From Saposhnikovia divaricata (lineage: Eukaryota > Streptophyta > Magnoliopsida > Apiales > Apiaceae), in contig CM071596.1 in assembly GCA_036435485.1 (NCBI GenBank), forward strand, positions 135,185,001 through 135,249,000: a stretch of 64,000 bases of DNA, read 5' to 3'. The notes under the pieces were generated by a model. That model had not been told where the DNA came from. It was given only the letters and a program-made list of their open reading frames with translations, and ran no database searches. Shown piece after piece: positions 1 through 11,661 of this stretch. The first letter of the stretch is position 1. Each line of letters begins with the position of its first letter. A program made the translations under genes and the position numbers.

Positions 1-733
1 AAAATTCGGTATGACCTAATTTTAAGTCATACCGACAGTAGCTTTTCAGGATTATGTCTTACCGACCTGATTTAAGTCTTACCGACCTCTGCCAGCTGTT
101 GTAAGTCTTACCGAATTTCTGTTAAGTCATACCGACAAGTTTTATGTCTTAATGGAGGTTTGTGTAAGTCTTAATGAAGGAAAATCAAGTCTTGGAAGCA
201 GTTTAAGTCATGCTGGAGCAGTTAAATATCCTACAGAAAGCCTGCAAGACCTGTTACTGATATAAAAGAACAGAACAGAGCAGATTAAGTCATAACGGAG
301 AAACACAGCAGAAAACATAATATTCAGAACAGAATTCTCTCTCTCAAGAACACCAAGAACACCAAAACTTAAACAATTCCCAGAAATTCAAGTTCTTCAT
401 CTTTGTTATATTCTATCCGATAGAACTTGTTTATTTGTGATTCTTGTACTACTAGCGAATTAAGTTTCCTAGTTCTTATCTTGATTATTATTAACTAAAT
501 TAGAAAAGTTCATGTCGAATTTTTTAATTAGTTATTAACGTCTTGATAAGTTGTTATACTGATTTTGTAACACCACATCAAGTTAATATACAGTTATATT
601 CAACTTGAAAAATTGTGTTAAATAATTCCGCACATAAATTTGTCTTTATCAAATTTTATTTAAAGGACAAATTTCGATAAAAAGGTAAAGATTGTATTCA
701 ACCCCCCCTTCTACAATCTTATCGGACCTAACA
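1..733 (+). repeat. 5' LTR of element 1 (partial)
   Basis: This is the 3' 733 bases of the LTR, ending ...CCTAACA directly before the primer site. A TATA box (TATAAAAG) lies at 261-268, so U3 is to its left and transcription should start near 290. Near the end, AAGATTGTA (688-696) and TACAATCTT (712-720) form a perfect 9-bp stem around a C-rich loop. It differs from the 3' copy at about six positions. Confidence 0.95.
23..293 (+). promoter_or_regulatory. Repeated TAAGTCWTA motif cluster in U3, with TATA box
   Basis: Eight copies of TAAGTCTTA, TAAGTCATA or TATGTCTTA lie at 23, 53, 73, 102, 123, 143, 165 and 285, with two near copies at 185 and 203. Several are followed by ACCGA. TAAG-N-CTTA is an odd-length palindrome. 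Seven of the eight copies and both near copies lie upstream of the TATA box at 261-268. Repeated palindromic motifs are known from Sirevirus LTRs; use as transcription-factor sites is my inference. The same motif recurs at 6785-7285. Confidence 0.75.
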
Positions 734-735
734 AT

Positions 736-747
736 TGGTATCAGAGC
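736..747 (+). other. Primer binding site, initiator Met-tRNA
   Basis: TGGTATCAGAGC starts two bases after the LTR end (CCTAACA). It is the usual complement of the plant initiator methionine tRNA 3' end that primes minus-strand synthesis in Ty1/copia elements. Confidence 0.9.
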
Positions 748-833
748 CGATTGATTGATATACAAATCAAAGATCCCATTTTACTCGATTAAAAATCATC
801 CCCGAATTTTTTAACTCTCTTAAAAAATTCATC

Positions 834-3137
834 ATGTCTTCTAAAGTTGGAACTGTGAAAATTCCCATATATGACAAAAACAGTTATGATATGTGGAAGA
901 ACAAAATGTTAATGTTCCTCGAGGTTGAAAATCCTAAATACATGAAAGTCTTATCAGAAGGACCAATAATACCTTTTGGATTAATTCCTGAAGTTGTTAC
1001 TGATGGAAAAGTTATTTCCCCTGCAAGGTATGTACACAAAGATTCTTCTGAATACACTCTTGTTGAAAGAGAGGAAGCTGGACTTGACATTAATTTAAGA
1101 CTGATCTTAATAGACTCTCTAAACTCTGTAATGTACAGTCATGTGATTAACTGCAAGACTGCAAAGCAAATGTGGGAAACCATTGAAACTGTGAATGAAG
1201 GAACAGAGGAAGTTAGGGAGAATCGACTAGAAATTCTGACATCTGAGTATGAACACTTTCGATCAGCATCCAATGAAAGTATTCAAGATGTGTTTGAAAG
1301 ATATAACAAACTTGTCAACAATTTACAGATGCATGGCAAGTACTATACTCAGAAAGAGATCAACAGAAAATTTCTACTGTCAATGCCTGTTCATCTAGAA
1401 CATAGAATTACAGCTATCAGAGAGTCGAGGAATCTAAGTGAAATTACTGTAGAAAGACTCTTTGGTGTTTTAAAAACCTATGAACTGGAACAATCTCAAC
1501 AAAAGGAGATTTATGGAAAAGGAAGAGTTGCTAATACTTCTACAGCTCTTATTGTTGAGAACAAACAGGAAGTGGAAGATAAGGTTATTCAACCTTGTAA
1601 TGTTGACAGTGGTAAGCTTGAAGTTGAAGTTGGTCAAACGAATGCTAGTCCAGATGAAGGAGACTTCTATTCATTAGAAGAGCTAGATCAGTTGGAAGAT
1701 GAGTCCATGGCTTTGTTGGTAAGGAAATTCAGCAACTTCAGATTCAGGAAGAATCCCAAGTTCAGGTACAAATCTAACTATAACAGGTTCCAGAGAGGAG
1801 GTTCTTCATCCTCAAGTAACAGAGGAGGTTACAAAACTGGAACAGTTGAAAGAAGTAAAATTAGATGCTACAACTGTAATGAACTTGGACATTTCGCTAC
1901 TGAATGTCAGAAGCCAAAACAAAACCAAAGAAAAGACTTTGGATCTGAGAAGAAGAAGACAGGTATAGCCTATGTGGCTGCTGGTAAGAGTTGGGATGAT
2001 ACAGACTCTGAAGATGAAGAGTATGGCAATCTTGCCCTGATGGCAAAATCTTATAACTCCAGTGGTACTTCATCTGAGGTATCATGTACTGAAAGTCAAT
2101 ATATTTATCAACTTAGTGATACACTAGGTAATGCTAATAGAGAGATTGAAAGGATCAATTTGTTAAATACAGATCTTAGTAATCAATTATCAGAATTACA
2201 CGATGTACAAAATTGCCATGATAAACAAAAATCAGAAATAAGAATTCTAAAAGAACTTGAGAGGTCTCAAGCGTTGATAGTGGTTCAACAACGTGAAACA
2301 ATAGCTGAGCTAGAAATAAGGGTTAGTGCTACTTCTAATTCATGCAAAGTGGCTAAAGAGTTGTTTAACCAACAAGCTATTAATCAAACCGTAGGAATTG
2401 GGTTTGATTATAATGAATCTATTGGTCGAAAAAGCATTATCACCCCTAATCGTGTCAGTGCTGTAGATAGGGGTATACCAATAGTGCTTAAGGGTGTTAG
2501 TAACCCACTCTTTAAGACATCCATAGCAGAACCTTTGGATACAACATCTTTAATCATTAAGGAAGAGATGCGCATTGAGGATTTAGCTAATGGCGTAGTC
2601 TTAGAAAGTAATCAAGTTGTTAAAAATGATGAAGATAGAAAGTCTGTATTTAAGAAAACAGAAAGAGTTGGTGAGTCTACTAGTTCCTTGAAAACTAGTA
2701 GTAGAAGTAACAACATGAATTAATGCAACAACATATCTACCATGCATGCTATTCCTGTTATTGATACTGCTCATAAAAAGTGTAATGCTGTTAATTGCAT
2801 GTCTTGTGCTTTTAATATAATGTCTGCTTACTTTAACGGTAATCATGCATGTGTTGATAAGAATGTTCCTAGACAGCATATGAGCAGAAATAAACATGTT
2901 AGATCCAGGACTGTAACATCACCTAATTCTAAGATTAGGACTCCAAGTCCTTCTCAGGATATGGTAAAGACATGGTTACCCAAGCTGAAACCAAAACAAG
3001 TTAAAGCTGTTTACAGGGTTAAATGTCCAGTACCTGAAGAAAATGTTGTTAAAATAAAAAGTGTTGCTTTACCTGATAAAGGTCAATTCTTTAAGTACTC
3101 CGGACCCAATCAAATTTGGGTTCCGAAGAAAGTCTAA
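834..3137 (+). pseudogene. gag: gag of element 1, interrupted by a stop
   Basis: This is the structural capsid/nucleocapsid protein. The ATG at 834 is the first in the leader and opens 629 codons to TAA at 2721-2723. The same frame then stays open to TAA at 3135-3137, so the real gag probably ran about 767 codons and the internal TAA is a lesion. An N-terminal copia gag (UBN2-like) region covers about residues 10-220. A CCHC zinc knuckle (CYNCNELGHFATEC) lies near residues 345-358 after a basic RG-rich stretch. A coiled coil follows at about 420-500. The C-terminal part after the stop ends in a motif of the type IWVPKKV, usual at the end of Sirevirus gag. Pol follows in another frame. Confidence 0.85.
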
Positions 3138-6100
3138 CCAATTTGTCATTGCAGGGTTTGAAACAGGTTGAACGAGTCATGTGGATTCTGGACAGTGGAT
3201 GTTCAAGGCATATGACCGGAGATAGAGCCCTGCTGACAAATGTGGTGGAGAAGGCTGGCCCAGTCGTTACCTTTGGAGATAACAGCAAAGGTAAAACTGA
3301 TGGATATGGCAGATTAGAAGCTGGAAATGTTATCGTTGAAGATGTCTCTTTTGTGAACGGCCTTGAGCACAATTTGCTCTGTATTAGTCAATTCTGTGAC
3401 AAAGGTTATGAAGTTCATTTCAACAAGAAGAATTGTCTAATATCACACAAGAGAAATGAAAGGCCACAGTTGACTGGAGTAAGAAAAGGAAACTTGTACA
3501 TAGCCAATATGAACTCTGGAAGCACAGAAGAAATTAGATGTTTTTATTCAAAGGCATCCACTGATGAAAGTTAGTTATGGCACAAGAAACTTTCTCACCT
3601 AAACTTCAAAACAATGAATTCTCTAGTGAAAAGAGAGTTGGTGAGAGGTTTACCTTCGATTGAATTTACTCAAGAAGGTCTATGTGATGCTTGTCAAAAA
3701 GGGAAGTTAAAAAGGGCAACTCACAGGAGCACTAACATATCATCAATAACTGAACCATTACAACTTCTCCATATGGATTTGTTTGGTCCAGTTAGTGTGA
3801 TGTCTATGTCAAGAAAAAGATATGCTCTAGTGATTGTTGATGATTTCTCAAAATTCACATGGGTACTATTTCTGAACTCAAAAGATGAAACTCCACAACT
3901 GGTAGTTGATCACATTAAGTTAATTGAGCTGGATTCTAATCGTCCAGTAAGAGCTATAAGGTCAGACAACGGAACTGAATTCAAGAATGCAGTTCTGAAT
4001 GACTTTTGCACTGAAAAGGGTATAACTAGATAGTACTCGGCTCCCAGAACTCCTCAACAAAATGGGGTAGTTGAAAGAAAGAATAGAACCTTGATTGAAG
4101 CTGCACGTACTATGCTAAGTGAATCAAGGCTTCCATTGAGCTTTTGGGCTGAAGCTGTCAACACTGCATGCTATACCCAGAATCGAACACTTATCAATAA
4201 AGACTTAATGAAGACACCATATGAAGCTCTACATGACAAGAAACCAACTCTCAAGTACTTCCATGTATTTGGGACAAAATGCTTTGTGCTGAAAGAAGGA
4301 GATGATCAAGGTGGTAAATTTGAAGAAAAAGCACATGAAGCAATATTTATTGGTTACACTAAAAGAGCCTACAAGGTGTATCTTATTGATCAACAGAAAA
4401 CTATGGAAAGTGTCAATGTTACATTTGATGACACAAAACTCCCAAGTATCCAAAATGAAGATCCATCTGAAAAGCTTAAGTTTGATGATATGTCAGACTC
4501 AGATTCAGATGATGACAATCAACCTGACGTTGTTGCTGATAATAATAATCCAAATGTTGGTGGTAATGATCAAGGTGATGCTGGTGAAAACAATGATAAT
4601 TTTCAAGACACCACTGATACTCTTGAACCATCAACAAGTCAAACTGGCAACAACTCAGGGGGAGATAATGAAGGGTCAACAAGTCATACTCAACATCATA
4701 CTGAAGAACAAGGCGAATCGTCAATATCAATACTTCCCAGACAAACTGTTTGGAATAGAGCTCATCCTTTTGAGCTGATTCTTGGTGATCCAGATGTTGG
4801 TGTGAAAACAAGAAGAGCTTATCAGAATCAATGTAACTATTCTGGGTTCTTGTCTGTTATGGAACCTAAGAAAGTAGAAGAAGCTCTATCTGATCCTGAT
4901 TGGGTGATTGCTATGCAAGATGAACTCAATCAATTTAAGCAACTAGAAGTATGGAAGCTGGTACCCAGACCTAAAGATAGAAAAGTGGTGGACACAAGAT
5001 GGGTATTCAGAAACAAACTAGATGAAGATGGCACTGTGATAAGAAACAAAGCAAGACTGGTAGCTAAATGTTATTCTCAAGCTGAAGGCATTGATTATGA
5101 CGAGACCTATGCTCCAGTGGCAAGACTTGAGGCCATCAGAATATTTTTGGCATTTGCATCCTATTCAAGATTCAAAGTTTATCAAATGGATGTCAAGAGT
5201 GCCTTTCTGAATGGTAAGCTAGATGAAGAAGTGTATGTAGAACAGCCCCCTGGTTTTGAAGATCAAGATCATCTGGACTATGTCTACTTTCTTTACAAAG
5301 CTATCTATGGTCTTAAGCAAGCCCCAAGAAAATGGTATGACACTCTCTCTCTGAATTTCTATTAGAAAATGGTTTTATAAGAGGTGTCATAGACAAAACG
5401 CTCTTCACTAAAAGACATAAGAATGATATAATACTAGTCCAAGTCTATGTGGACGATATTATATTTGGGTCTACTAATGAGCTTCTATGCAAGAAGTTTT
5501 CTAAGTTAATGCAGGGTAGATTTGAAATGAGGATGATGGGAGAACTGAAATTCTTTCTTGGATTACAAATAAGTCAGAGACAAGATGGAATATTTATTTG
5601 TCAATCCAAGTACATTAAGGAGCTCCTCAAGAAATATCACATGGAGGAGTGCTCATCAGCAAAGACACCATCAACTATAGCTGTCAAAATTGGTTTATGT
5701 GAAAGTTCTGCCAAGGTAGATATCACAGGCTATAGAGGTATGATTGGCTCATTGCTTTACCTAACTGCTAGTAGACCAGATATAATGTTTGCCACATGCT
5801 TGTGTGCAAGGTTCCAAGCGAACCCTAAAGAAATCCATCTCACTGCTGTCAAAAGAATCTTAAGATATCTAAAGGGTACGCCTAATTTAGGCATCTGGTA
5901 CCCTAATGAAACTGGTTTTACTTTAATTGGATATACAGATTCTGACTATGCAGGAAGTGTTGTAGACAGGAAAAGTACATCTGGGAGTTGTCAATACCTA
6001 GGTGGAAGATTGGTATCCTGGTTCAGTAAGAAACAGCAAACAGTTTCCAACTCTACAGCCGAAGCTGAATATATAGCTGCTGGAAGCTGTTGTGCTCAGA

Positions 6101-6396
6101 TCTTATGGATAAGGAATCAATTAATGGACTATGGCATTGTATTGGAAAATATTCCTATTTTATGTGATAATACAAGTGCCATAGCAATCGCTAGCAATCC
6201 TGTGCAGCACTCAAGGACAAAGCACATTGACATAAGGTATCATTTTATAAGAGAGCATGTAATGAATGGTACAGTACAACTACTATTTGTAGGTTCTGGA
6301 GATCAAACTGCAGATATTTTTACTAAGTCGCTTAATGAATCCTCATTCACTAGAATTGTTAGTGAATTGGGTATGTTAAACAGTCCTAGTAATTAA
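3116..6396 (+). pseudogene. pol: pol of element 1 (protease-integrase-RT-RNase H), broken
   Basis: Protease has its DSG triad at 3191-3199. The HHCC zinc region of integrase follows at about 3575-3720. The integrase core shows D (HMDLFGP, near 3770), D (RSDNGTE, near 3965) and E (VVERKNR, near 4075). RT covers about 4860-5560 with YVDD at 5446-5457, and RNase H ends at TAA 6394-6396. Three lesions are visible. TAG at 3572-3574 replaces the Trp seen in element 2. TAG at 4031-4033 lies between the second and third catalytic integrase residues. An extra CT in a CT run near 5345-5352 shifts the frame by two within RT. The frame opens after TAA 3092 and is -1 relative to gag. Without the lesions it would be a normal-length copia pol, about 1,090 codons. 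Confidence 0.9.
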
Positions 6397-7697
6397 TATT
6401 GTTAATATCTGAAATTTGATCTTTAATAATTTTGCAAGTGATTATTCTGTGATTATTTGTTGTTTGAAATCACTTGTATAATTATTTTACCATCTGATTT
6501 TCTTGCTTGTTTAGTTATTTTTCACTCTGTTTATTCATATTATTTAATACTTCATACTTCTGTATTTTTAGAATATTTGTAGATATTTATTTCTATTTTA
6601 TTAATTAATTTATCATATGTTTTGTAATGTTTGTCCTATTAATATTGCTTTGTTTTCGTTAATAGGTTAGCATATGGTATTTATAATTATTTTTATTATT
6701 TGTTTAATTTTCTATAATATTTTTATTATTTTAATAAGTTAATTGTATATTTTATTGTGTTTTTTAATGTTTGTTTAAAGTAAATATGACTTAAAATTAG
6801 GAAAAACAGTCAATATGACTTAACCTAAAATCGGTATGACTTAAACAGGTTAAGTCTTACCGAGTTTTTTTTAATTAAGTCATATTCGCTAGTCAGTATA
6901 AATTAAGTCTTAATCACCTGTATTTAATTAAGTCTTAATTACTTATTTTTAAGTCTTGTCTGTATATAAATTAAGTCTTATTCACCTGTATATAAGTTAA
7001 GTCTTATCGATTATTAAGAATAAGTCATAATAGTAACAGTTTTAAGTCTTGTTAATATTAAGTCTTAATCTAGTCTTAGTTTTAATTAAGTCATAATAGA
7101 ATATTGTCTTTTTAATTAAGTCATATTCGAGTATAGTATATATATATTTCAGTTATGTCTTAATGTAGTTTTAAGTCTTATTAGTTATCTTTTTAAGTAT
7201 TATTCGTCTAGTTTGTATATAGATAGTAGTTAAGTAATGTTAAGTCATAATCTCAGTTTAAGTTATTCTCTCAAGTTAAGTCTTAGAGAACCAAACCGAT
7301 ACATACGATACACACACACACACAGTCGAATTCATGCCCGATTTTCATCTCGAATCTTGCTGATAATCACGAACTAATCACATAACTTGACTCCTTGTTC
7401 GATTACCTTCAAATTGATTGATTAAAAACGAGATTTGGTTCAGTTTTTAAAGGTTTTTATTTTCGAAAAAATCGATTTTAAGATCTGTTTTTCTGAAAAA
7501 CTAGGTTCGATTCTTGCAAATCCAAAAATATAAGTGTGTTCGTGTGTGTAAGAGGATCATTGTGTGAATTTTTCAGAATTTTTGGAGAAATTTTAATTTT
7601 TTCGAATTTTTAATTAATTATTAATTCGAAAAATTAATTTTTAAAATTATAATTTTGTAAAATCTGAAATTTTCAAAGAAATTAAATCTTGATTAAA
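6397..7697 (+). promoter_or_regulatory. pol-ORF3 spacer with a second TAAGTCWTA array (6785-7285)
   Basis: No ORF of note is seen on either strand. From 6397 to 6780 it is AT-rich. Then 14 direct copies of TAAGTCTTA, TAAGTCATA or TATGTCTTA lie at 6851, 6876, 6904, 6929, 6972, 6998, 7021, 7059, 7087, 7117, 7154, 7172, 7241 and 7277. Three copies in reverse orientation lie at 6785, 6814 and 6835. A TATATATAT tract at 7138-7147 and a short CA repeat (about 7309-7324) follow. Since the same motif fills the LTR U3, I infer an internal promoter or enhancer for ORF3. The alternative is an RNA-level element. Confidence 0.6.
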
Positions 7698-10600
7698 ATG
7701 GCTGATCGATTTGAAATTATTAAACATAATTTAATCGGTTATTTTGATCCAGAAAAATGTTCAGTTGAACGTTTACGACCGTGGATTCGATTTTTAAATA
7801 AAAATTCACTGGTTCGCACTGCTTTGAGATTGGATGCTCCTCTGAAAATTGAACCTTTGCGAATCATGTGTACTACTGCTGTCGTTTCTAATGATAACAG
7901 ATCATTTGTCTTCTCTGTAGGAGACAATCAGTACACAGTGAATGAAAATACAATAAATACGGTCTTAAATTTTCCAACTGATAATTTCGAAGAATTACCA
8001 TCAGATCAAGAATTGATAAATTTTTTGAATGGTGTATTCTATCAAGACAGTCCTGATCAAACTGTCTGGAATAAAAAGAACTTTGTTCAGGAATGGGACT
8101 ATTTGTTTGACACACAAGGTAGAGTCTTTGCCAATTCTACTAAAGGGAACTTCGGGGTATTACCATCCTTCTTGCAGCATATTGGATATGCAGTTGCACA
8201 CAACCGAAGAATTAATATTGGTAGACTACTGTGTGTTCCGATGGTTAGAAGAATCATTAATGCAAAGAAGAATTTTGATAATGGACATAAAGTATCATGC
8301 TATTATCCAAGATTCTTGTCATTGATTTTTAATCATCTTGTGGAACTAGAAAACCAAGCCCAATTCCTGAATGGAGAATCACTGGCGTCAGGTAAACCTA
8401 CTACCAGATTGTTCACTGAGTACAGCAACAAGCCTAAATTCACAAACATACCTGTAGTTGTCACCCAATACATGTCAAACTATATACAACTACCTGTCAT
8501 TGAACCTGTACCAGAACCTGAACAACCTGAACAACCTGAACAAAACCCTGAACCACCAGTGGAAAACATACTTGTTGATAATGAAGATCAAGGCAATCAA
8601 CGAGTTGAACCTGCTCAACAAATTGTTCCTCAGCCAGCTGCACTTGCTGTTGAACATCCAGTGCAAGAAACTGCATCTGTCCCTGAACCTGAATTAGATC
8701 AACCAATCTTATCAGAGACTGTTGCGGAATCAGCTGACCAGGTATTGCCTTCTGTTCCTCAAACTACTACTTCTCAATCTATTTCTGGAACCCAAGTGGT
8801 TGGTAGGTCTGACCAAGGGGTTGTAGTACCACAACCTCTAACCAAGGTCGTAGAGCCAAATACTCAACCAACAAAACTCATATCTTTTCACTCCAGAAAG
8901 AAATTGCAAGTTAAAAGAAGTCGAATCAGTAGTGATAGTATGAGTGAACCCACAGCTCTGCCTCTAGAAAAGAAAAGTAGAACTCAAACTGAGGCAACTG
9001 TAAGCCCGTCTATATCCTCCCAACAGGATATGGAAGTTGATATGGCCGTTACACAGTTACTAGAATCATCTTCTCAACAGGATGATTCTATTGAAATTCG
9101 CCATAGGGCCGTGGCACCTTGTAGTGAGTCAAGCACACCCCTATTACTCACAATGGGGGAAGACATACCTTTAGATGAGTCTCAGGACACACTGCAAGGA
9201 GAGCACGTAGAAAATGTGACAGTGCCTACCATAGTTACGGTAGAAGAGTCTTCACAGACTTTAGAGGGAAATCTTGGTTCTCAGCCAACTTTAATAGAAC
9301 CATCATCTCCCCTCCCAGGACAAACACTCCTGGCTCCCTCAAGGGATTTTCCACTCACAGTTTCGACTGGAGAAAGTGGAAGGCAACTTGATCAATCTAC
9401 TACTGAAGCAATTCAGTCAACAATTTCAAATGTTCAGGTAGATTTGATTAAGGAAAGGGATTTGCGAACTCCCATTGCACCACCACTGACCTTCCCAGAG
9501 GAGGCTAGGGTGATTTTACATGCAGGTACAAATCTGGAAGCAGCTAAGGAATCTGAGAGGAGTGATGTGAGGAATACCATAAAATTGAGTGAAACACATG
9601 CACTTCAGGTGAGTGGATCTCAAAGTGAACGTCAGGTGAGCGCACACACTGACACATACACTCTCTCACTATTAGAAAAGATAACTGCTTTAGAGAAAGA
9701 ACTTGCAGTCAGCAAGGCTGAAACAGAAATCCTTAAAGCACAAGTGGGTGAGCGATCTTCTTCATCCACCTCTGTCAACAGTCAGCTTGCTGTAATCAAG
9801 AAGGATATAAACTACTTAAAGACATCTTTCACCAAGAAGATAGAATCTCTCGAACTCTCTCATGAAAAGGCACTTGATGACTCTGGAGATATTACTGTTG
9901 CTCAAGACATGTTAATTTCTGAAATTTCCATGAAAGTTGACACTCTACAATCAGAGGTACAGCACAATCAGGAATCTACTGATTCTCGTCTGGACCAGAT
10001 CGAAAAGCAAAATGCACACCAAGCTAAAGGGTTAAGACATCTGTTTAATCTTGTAAGTCAAAGTCGCAAACCTACAAATGAAGAAATTGAATTCTTTACA
10101 AGTAAGGATGGTGATGATGATGAACAAGATCCTGAAGCTGGGGCAACTGATAAATTTGTAGAGGATTCCTCAACTAAGGGGGAGAAATCAAAGGGGTCAC
10201 AAGATAAAACTAAAGAAAGAGAGGGAGGAGAAGGAAAATCAGGAAACTAAAGGAGAAATTTAAGATAAGAACACAGGTTATTATTACACGGGTGAACCGG
10301 ATAACTTTGATGTTTTTGCTGATCTTGAATTCCCTGATCAAGGTGAAGAAATTCCTGAACCTGATCTTAGTCACTGGGAAGATGAAGGACCAGTGATATC
10401 TGAATTTGAAGCTCAACAAGCTGAGAAAGAATCTGAAGAATTATTTGCTCAAAGGGAAGCTAATTTGCAAATGAGAGAAGAAACTTCAAAAATCATTAGA
10501 GCAAATTGCACGAAATGAAGAACTTTAGAAAGCTGAACAGCAAGCATTACAACGATTACATGCTATAAATGTTGAGAAGAGAAAAACATATATCAGACTA

Positions 10601-11338
10601 AAGAGCGGTGACAAATGGGAACGTGCTCAAAAAGCAATTGATTCACCTCAGAGTTCTGATTATGAAGATCGTCGTCTTGGACAAATTCTCGAGGAATTCA
10701 AACTGGCAAATCCAATTCATGATATGTATATAAAGGCCTTACAGGTAGAAGTCATCAGGATAACTACTGCATTTGAACCCAAATCTGATGAGCTGGTAAT
10801 ATTTGTGGATTGTCATAAAGTTGGAACTTTCAGAGTATCTATTCAGTTCTTTTATGACAGATCGCTGACAGAGATTTGGGTACTTAGGCCTAAGGTAAGA
10901 ACATCTTCTGAGCTAGGTGTGTTGTTACATGAGAAGTTCAAAGAATTTGCTGAAAGAGCTGGACCAGAAGTGATTAAGGAACCTCCACAAGTAAAATTTC
11001 TTAATGGAGAGGTACTTCACTCAATCAATCTTCAGACAGATGAGTTATATGAACATCATGCAAAACACTTGGTATATGCTGAATATGCTCTCAGAAATCA
11101 TGGATTCTTGACTGAAGAAAAGGTAATAGCTGCAGATCACATTCGTTCCTATGCACAAACGAATATAAAAGATTACAAGAAATTTCAAGGTGAACTGAGA
11201 AAGAAGCTTGGAATTCCTTTAGTCTTACCTCAAGGATTGTCATCAAGAAGAGAACGTCTTGTTGATTCTGATCTACACATGAAACTTCAAGTCACAGATG
11301 AGCCAGAAGAAGGAGAATTCAGAAGGGAAGACAACTGA
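7698..11338 (+). pseudogene. Third ORF (ORF3) of element 1, broken in its C-terminal half
   Basis: The ATG at 7698 (AAAATGGCTG context) opens 850 codons to TAA at 10248-10250. Coding-like sequence continues from 10264 in the +1 frame, shifts again in an A run near 10486-10492, meets TAG at 10526-10528, and then stays open to 11338. Segments in order: a globular N-terminal domain of about 270 residues with an EWDYLFD motif; a Pro/Glu/Gln-rich linker; a basic patch and PLEKKSR; coiled coils at about residues 655-780; an acidic/charged stretch; and a C-terminal globular domain (DELVIFVDCHKVGTF and after). No signal peptide, membrane segment or envelope-like feature is visible. The same architecture is intact in element 2. 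The function is unknown; position alone is why such ORFs are sometimes called env-like. Confidence 0.75.
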
Positions 11339-11526
11339 AGAAAAAGAATTGCTCTACATGTTATATCTTTAGAGCCTAGATAAATCTTGATAGGAATTTA
11401 TATCATATGATCAGTCTAGAGGATCATCTATCTTGTATTTATCTTTCATGTTTGAATCTGGCAAATGTTAAATATAAACCAGAACTTTTTTTCATATTTA
11501 CTTAGTATTTAAAGTTTTATCTTTCA

Positions 11527-11661
11527 TTTGGTTAAGTTGGATTAGTTGAGGTATCCTCTAGGAATTTGCTTGTTATTGTCTAACAAACAAATAGGGGGAG
11601 ATTGAAAGGCATATGACTCAGCCTATTTGTAGTTAGAGGATCCTAATCAACTTAAACCAAA
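11527..11661 (+). other. Polypurine tract inside a long imperfect hairpin
   Basis: The purine tract ATAGGGGGAGA (11591-11601), which primes plus-strand synthesis, ends one base before the LTR start at 11603. It lies in an inverted repeat. ACAAATAGG (11587-11595) pairs with CCTATTTGT (11622-11630). CTAAC (11580-11584) pairs with GTTAG (11632-11636). The outer arms 11527-11545 and 11643-11661 are complementary with one indel on each side. The centres fall at 11594-11608. Confidence 0.7.

Noticed and set aside
3092..3137. Programmed -1 ribosomal frameshift at gag/pol
   Set aside because: No in-phase slippery heptamer in the overlap, and element 2 has no overlap at all.
8497..8706. Antisense frame rich in Val-Gln repeats
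   Set aside because: It is the shadow of the Pro/Glu/Gln-repeat linker of ORF3 on the other strand.
7698..11338. Calling ORF3 an envelope gene
   Set aside because: No signal peptide, transmembrane segment or fusion-peptide-like stretch is visible in either copy.
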